Origin: Rhizorhapis suberifaciens
GTDB lineage: Bacteria; Pseudomonadota; Alphaproteobacteria; Sphingomonadales; Sphingomonadaceae
Reading direction: 5' to 3'
DNA: 64,000 bases
Assembly: GCF_014200045.1 (NCBI RefSeq)
Contig: NZ_JACHOV010000001.1
Coordinates: 62,001-126,000 of the forward strand
Below are positions 60,758 to 64,000 of the stretch, one piece after another (positions within the stretch are counted from its first letter, which is position 1; the number at the start of each line of letters is the position of its first letter). Below the pieces are notes generated by a model that was given only the letters and a program-made list of their open reading frames with translations, was not told where the DNA came from and ran no database searches. Both the position numbers and the translations under genes were made by a program.

Positions 60758-61194
60758 CCACCGATCCGCCAGTCTCCCCACAACGTTCGGCCCTCATGTC
60801 TCGTGTAGGGCCGAAGGATACCAAACCAGAGATGTTGGTGCGACGGACGTTGCATCGCTTAGGATACCGGTTCCGCCTCCATCAAGCTGATCTGCACGGA
60901 CGGCCAGACATTGTATTGCCGAGATACAGGACAGTGATATTCGTCCATGGTTGTTTCTGGCATCGACATCCAGGCTGCTCGAAAGCGAGCACACCAAAGA
61001 CCAGAGAGGATTTCTGGCAGGACAAGTTCGCAACCAATATCGCTCGCGACCGTCGCAATGAAGATGCACTGCGTGCAGACGGTTGGCAGGTCTTGGTCGT
61101 CTGGGAATGCGAGACGAGGAACCCGGTGAAATTGGATTCCAAAGTGCTAGTAGCGCTAGCACCATCCACTACAGGGAATTGTCAAACCGAATAG
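60754..61194 (+). CDS. vsr: Very short patch repair endonuclease
   Basis: A 146-residue Vsr nuclease. Motifs: MSRVGPKDTKPEMLVRR, GRPDIVLP (catalytic Asp), VHGCFWHRH (zinc and catalytic His) and VWECE. It nicks at T:G mismatches created by deamination of 5-methylcytosine made by the upstream methyltransferase. TTG 60754 overlaps the dcm stop, so its expression is coupled. It is convergent with the endonuclease gene. Confidence 0.95.
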   Translation: MTTDPPVSPQRSALMSRVGPKDTKPEMLVRRTLHRLGYRFRLHQADLHGRPDIVLPRYRTVIFVHGCFWHRHPGCSKASTPKTREDFWQDKFATNIARDRRNEDALRADGWQVLVVWECETRNPVKLDSKVLVALAPSTTGNCQTE

Positions 61195-61377
61195 GTGACT
61201 ACCAGACCCTAAATTAAATCACAGTCTCAAATGTCAATGTGTCTGCGGAACATGGTCTCTGAGGCTTAATCTTTGCCGCTTTATATCCCATCGTTAGCAT
61301 TATGATATGGATCAATAATTAAATTGCCAATAATGCTATTGATACGCCAAAGATTATTCGTTCAGCGAGTCTGGTGC
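61195..61377. other. AT-rich intergenic region between vsr and endonuclease gene
   Basis: About 180 bases, clearly richer in A and T than the rest of the window (for example ATCAATAATTAAATTGCCAA). It lies between convergent genes. No strong hairpin is seen; it may reflect a foreign origin of the block. Confidence 0.4.
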
Positions 61378-62632
61378 TTAGCTAATCTCCATCTCGAAAG
61401 GGCGCAAGTCCAAGGGAGAGGATTTCGGAACTGATATAGCGAGGCTTTCGCTATACTCTACCAAGTGGATATGCCAATAGGTGCTGCCAGGCTTGTTGCT
61501 TGTTGTGTGTAGCAAGGGCAGGAGTGGGCCCATTGCGGAATGTGGGACTGCATAGGCAGTATCGCGGTCCATGCACCCAAGGACGAAATAGCCACGACCG
61601 GCCTCGGCCAAGAAGGTTTCCCACTGCGGATGATAAGCATACCAATAAGGCGCTTGGTTTTTGCCGGTGTAGCGCTTGGACATCGAACAAGCTGCGCGGA
61701 CATCGCGTTGCGCGTTCCAATAGAGCGCACGGCTCTTGCGGACTAGACTGGTTCCCTCCCGGTGGCTCAACGCCGCGATCACATCCTCGCGCTTAGCTTG
61801 CAAAAGTTCCGCGTCGGTGAAGTGCCAGGTCCCCTTGGTGCGGACAGGCCGTGACATTGTCGAACCAATAACGGGTGGGACCAACGTGTTCGCAGATTGC
61901 CGTTCCGCTGCGTCCGCCGACTCCTCGACCTCAGGATCAGGCTCTTCCTCGACGTCTGTTGCGGTGGTGAACATTACGTCGACCATGCGGTCGAGACGCG
62001 TATACTCTATTGGGGTGAGCAGGCTACGCATCTTCAGCCCCGTTTCAAGCGCTTCGGTATTTTCTTTGAGCAGGACGAGCTTGATGAGCGCCTCGACGCT
62101 TATCAGGCGAATATCCCAGGCATGCCGCGACCCGCGAATCTGCGCCTCAAGCTCACCCGTATCCTGCCGGCCCACCACGATTAGGATGGACGACTCCGAT
62201 GAGAGCTTGCCAGCCTCGGCAAGCTTCGCGCGATAGACAGCCAGCGTGTCAAGGGAAAGCCTATAGGCATCGGTGGTCTTCACCTCGACGATGAGCGTAT
62301 GATCCTCAGGCGACAGCCATAGTCCATCGAACCCGATCTTGCCTTGGGTGCCGTGATAGCGACCATTGATCACTTCATAGTCGAGGCGACGGCCTAGCTC
62401 GTTGACCAGGTCTTGTAGAACCAGACCGCTCTTTTGGAAAGGAACCGAAAGGCAATGGTGGACATAATCGGCGATCTTTTCTGTTCCCTATCCTTCCTAG
62501 ATATTCCCTCAGTTCGGCAGAGCAGCTAGTATCGTCTTTCAACATGCCATCACCGGCAGTCGAGACTACTTGTTCTATGCTGAATTTCGCGACACTTTCG
62601 GGTGCTGTCTCGAAGATAGAAATCAGTGGCAT
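61378..62632 (-). pseudogene. PD-(D/E)XK restriction endonuclease-like gene, broken by a one-base frameshift
   Basis: Two minus-strand frames join to one protein. The N-terminal part (MPLISIFETAPESV to LGRIG, 62632 to about 62487) and the C-terminal part (KIADYVHHCL onward, then the catalytic core GFDGLWLS and IVEVKTTDAYR) fit end to end if one base of CCC at 62486-62488 is removed, giving LGRIGTEKIADYVHH and a 417-residue protein. The D...E-V-K pattern is the nuclease core. It is convergent with dcm/vsr and is the likely partner nuclease. Either the gene is truly dead, or the sequence has an error, or expression uses frameshifting. Confidence 0.75.
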
Positions 62633-62792
62633 CTTAAAATCTTAGCGTGTGGATGAGGTGACGCAACTCCCATTACGCCTGCGAACTTCAAATTTTAGAC
62701 AATTGAAGGCAAACTCTGATGCCCCATCGGTACCCCAACAGCCTTTTAGGGCATCGCGTACCACTTTAATCACGTATAAGTAATTGAAATAT

Positions 62793-62838
62793 ATGGTGAG
62801 CCCTGCTGGATTCGAACCAGCGACCTACTGATTAAAAG
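62793..62838. repeat. Middle attachment copy of tRNA-Lys 3' half
   Basis: 46 bases identical to the 3' half of tRNA-Lys (as at 48634 and 63632), with the same TGAAATAT flank as the left copy. It ends at AAAAG, three bases earlier than the others. It is the right boundary of the 14.2-kb element or the left boundary of the small remnant. Confidence 0.88.
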
Positions 62839-62865
62839 GCCGACCCGAAGACCAATAGCGCTCCT

Positions 62866-63174
62866 TCAGCCTTCAAGTAGGCTTTCAAAATCTCTGCCGC
62901 CATAGAAGATGCCGACCACCACCACGTCGGTTTCTTCGACTACGAAAGCGATCGTCACCCGGCGGCGCCAGGCGATTGTACGCAGGCCTGATCGGAGATC
63001 GTCTCGCGGCGTTCCTCGTTTGGGGAACTCGCTCAGACCATCGATATGGTCGATGATCCCGTCCGTGAAGCGTGAAGCGGTCTCGACGTCAGCGGCGGCC
63101 GAGATGTAGGCATGGAGACGGTCGAGCTGATCGCGGGCTTCTGGTGTGAAGACGATGCGATAGGACATCGTCAT
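62866..63174 (-). CDS. parE: ParE-type toxin (RelE/ParE fold)
   Basis: A 102-residue toxin starting MTMSYRIVFTPEARDQLDRLHAYI, with FPKRGTPRDDLRSGLRTIAW (here as GTPRDDLRSGLR) and the C-terminal VVGIFYGGRDFESLL; these are typical of ParE, which poisons gyrase in related pairs. ATG 63174 or ATG 63168 may be the start; the longer frame to 63297 is a shadow of parD. It is downstream of parD with 14 bases between. Confidence 0.9.
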   Translation of the reverse strand: MTMSYRIVFTPEARDQLDRLHAYISAAADVETASRFTDGIIDHIDGLSEFPKRGTPRDDLRSGLRTIAWRRRVTIAFVVEETDVVVVGIFYGGRDFESLLEG

Positions 63175-63188
63175 TCTTCTGGTCTCAC

Positions 63189-63449
63189 TCAGCCGTTCCG
63201 CTTGCCGATGGTCGCCCGGACTTCTTCCAACGGGATGCCCTTCGACGGATCGGCACGATAGGCGTCGTAGGAAGGGAGAGCCTGCTGGGTCAGCCAATCA
63301 TTCAGGGCACGTTCGCGAGCGTTGAGCGCGCGAAGACCTTCCCGGATGACCTCGCTTTCGCTTGCATATTCTCCGGACGCCACCTTGGCCCGAACAAGTG
63401 CTGCCATCTCATTAGGCAACGTCACGCTGAATTGTTGAGTCGAACGCAT
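63189..63449 (-). CDS. parD: ParD-type antitoxin (ribbon-helix-helix)
   Basis: An 86-residue antitoxin: ribbon-helix-helix N-terminus MRSTQQFSVTLPNEMAALVRAKV, the helix GEYASESEVIREGLRALN, and a C-terminus (LPSYDAYRADPSKGIP) that contacts ParE. It should repress its own promoter at repeats just upstream (63468-63495) and neutralise ParE. AGGAGGTTCC precedes ATG 63449. Confidence 0.92.
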   Translation of the reverse strand: MRSTQQFSVTLPNEMAALVRAKVASGEYASESEVIREGLRALNARERALNDWLTQQALPSYDAYRADPSKGIPLEEVRATIGKRNG

Positions 63450-63467
63450 CGGAACCTCCTACATCAG

Positions 63468-63495
63468 TAGGATTTAATCCTATTCGCATAGGATT
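63468..63495. promoter_or_regulatory. parD operator
   Basis: TAGGATT-T-AATCCTA (63468-63482) is a perfect palindrome, and a third half-site TAGGATT follows at 63489-63495. They lie 20-45 bases before the parD start, the expected place for ParD binding. Confidence 0.68.
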
Positions 63496-63632
63496 TCAAT
63501 GGAGGTGTGCCCAAGGGCAATCTTGAGAGAGATGCCCGTATTTTCGAGCGAAAAGTCTGGTACCCCAGTGATACCCCGCCGGTACTCACGGCTATGCCGG
63601 GGTCCCAAACCAACGCTAAATCATTGAAAACA

Positions 63633-63708
63633 TGGTGAGCCCTGCTGGATTCGAACCAGCGACCTACTGATTAAAAGTCAGTTGCTCTACCGACTGAGCT
63701 AAGGGCCC
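63633..63708 (-). tRNA. tRNA-Lys (UUU)
   Basis: An intact 76-base tRNA gene on the minus strand with anticodon TTT (loop CTTTTAA), T arm GGTTCGAATCC and encoded CCA. The acceptor stem pairs GGGCCCT with AGGGCTC. Its 3' half is the integration site for the island elements and lies at the left end of the gene. Confidence 0.97.
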
Positions 63709-63748
63709 TTGTACCGCGCTTGCGCGGTTGGCGGGTGAGGGGTTTCCC

Positions 63749-64000
63749 CTAGTCGGGCTTTGGTTTGCGGTCAACCGGCTTTGGTTTTTTTACACGGCTG
63801 TGGAGTTGCTGCACCGTCAGGCCCGTGATCGGGTCCCGCCAGGAAGCGGCGATGCGGGCGAGGGGGGCCAGGACGAAATTGCGTTCTCGGTAGGCGCTAT
63901 GGGGAATGGACAAGTGCTTGTGCTTCCAAATGCCCCCGGACCACAGAATAATGTCCAGGTCCAGCGTTCGTGCGCTCCAGCGTTGGCCGGTTCGCATGCC
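63749..64000 (-). CDS. folK: 2-amino-4-hydroxy-6-hydroxymethyldihydropteridine pyrophosphokinase, C-terminal part (partial)
   Basis: The C-terminal 83 residues of FolK, open at the right edge of the window. ARTLDLDIILW holds the metal-binding Asp pair of the family, followed by LSIPHSAYRERNFVLAPLA. FolK transfers pyrophosphate from ATP to hydroxymethyl-dihydropterin in folate synthesis. The gene is read leftward, and the tRNA-Lys follows it on the same strand after about 40 bases. Confidence 0.9.
   Translation of the reverse strand, partial: GMRTGQRWSARTLDLDIILWSGGIWKHKHLSIPHSAYRERNFVLAPLARIAASWRDPITGLTVQQLHSRVKKPKPVDRKPKPD

Larger units (their letters stand above)
48634..62838. mobile_element. 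14.2-kb P4/PICI-like integrative island at tRNA-Lys
   Basis: Bounded by two copies of the tRNA-Lys 3' half. It contains a P4-type integrase, an AlpA-like regulator, a primase-polymerase/helicase, vapBC, Fic, several small unknown genes and a restriction/methylation block. No capsid, tail, terminase or conjugation genes are seen, so it is too small for a prophage or ICE. Size and gene set match phage satellites of the P4 or PICI type; a helper phage is not known. A defence cargo is common in such elements. Confidence 0.75.
62793..63680. mobile_element. 0.8-kb remnant between tRNA-Lys copies
   Basis: The stretch between the second tRNA fragment and the intact tRNA-Lys holds only parDE and leftover sequence. 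It may be what remains of a second element at the same site, or the cargo end of a larger composite, kept by the toxin-antitoxin pair. Confidence 0.55.

Noticed and set aside
1-64000. CRISPR array or cas genes
   Set aside because: No regularly spaced short repeats and no cas-like proteins were seen.

Overview
The window reads as a continuous stretch of chromosome from a high-GC alphaproteobacterium of the Sphingomonadaceae, probably Sphingobium or a close relative. The main grounds are the PhyR/NepR/EcfG general stress response locus with a PhyP-type histidine kinase, protein sequences of sphingomonad type throughout, a TonB receptor/GPH transporter/TauD locus and the opgGH pair. Species level cannot be settled from the sequence alone.

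Left part (1-24 kb), housekeeping and stress control. A dgt-like 3' end is followed by a tandem glycine riboswitch and the glycine cleavage operon gcvT-gcvH-gcvPA-gcvPB plus a DUF938 methyltransferase. Next comes the stress-response locus: phyP and nepR leftward, phyR, a small membrane protein and ecfG rightward, and a second NepR-like gene. Then glnE, a Bcp-type peroxiredoxin, a DUF455 ferritin-like protein, an M23 peptidase, an A-type Fe-S carrier and xthA. A leftward group follows (phosphoesterase, dcd, cdd, a GH25-like protein, UPF0262), and then opgG-opgH and dnaB.

Middle part (24-48.6 kb), metabolism and envelope. A leftward sulfur assimilation operon (cobA, DUF2849, cysI, DUF934, cysH) is followed by astD, selO, an alpha/beta hydrolase, a glycosyltransferase and a long nitronate monooxygenase-like protein. 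An entericidin, missed by long-ORF searches, and a three-gene operon (small protein, hydrolase, phosphoribosyltransferase) diverge from two sites that look like EcfG promoters. Then metK, lnt, two TonB-like proteins, a glycine-zipper lipoprotein and a GATase. A rightward TonB receptor-GPH transporter-TauD operon, probably for organosulfur compounds, has a long leader containing a hairpin and a 9-codon ORF. A CsbD gene with another EcfG-like promoter ends the core region.

Right part (48.6-63.7 kb), genomic island. The 3' half of tRNA-Lys occurs three times: 48634-48682, 62793-62838, and inside the intact tRNA gene at 63633-63708. The first two bracket a 14.2-kb element with vapBC, Fic, a P4-type integrase, an AlpA regulator, a primase-polymerase/helicase, several small unknown genes and a defence block (DUF262 protein, HEPN protein, C5 methyltransferase, Vsr, and a convergent PD-(D/E)XK endonuclease broken by one extra base). 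This is the layout of a P4/PICI-like satellite with a defence cargo. A 0.8-kb remnant with parDE lies between the second copy and the intact tRNA. The 3' end of folK closes the window.

The most notable items are the DUF262-HEPN-methyltransferase-Vsr block, the frameshifted endonuclease beside it, the triple tRNA-Lys repeat, the second NepR, the set of EcfG-type promoters (GGAAC-N16-CGTT or GGTT) and the leader of the TonB receptor operon.
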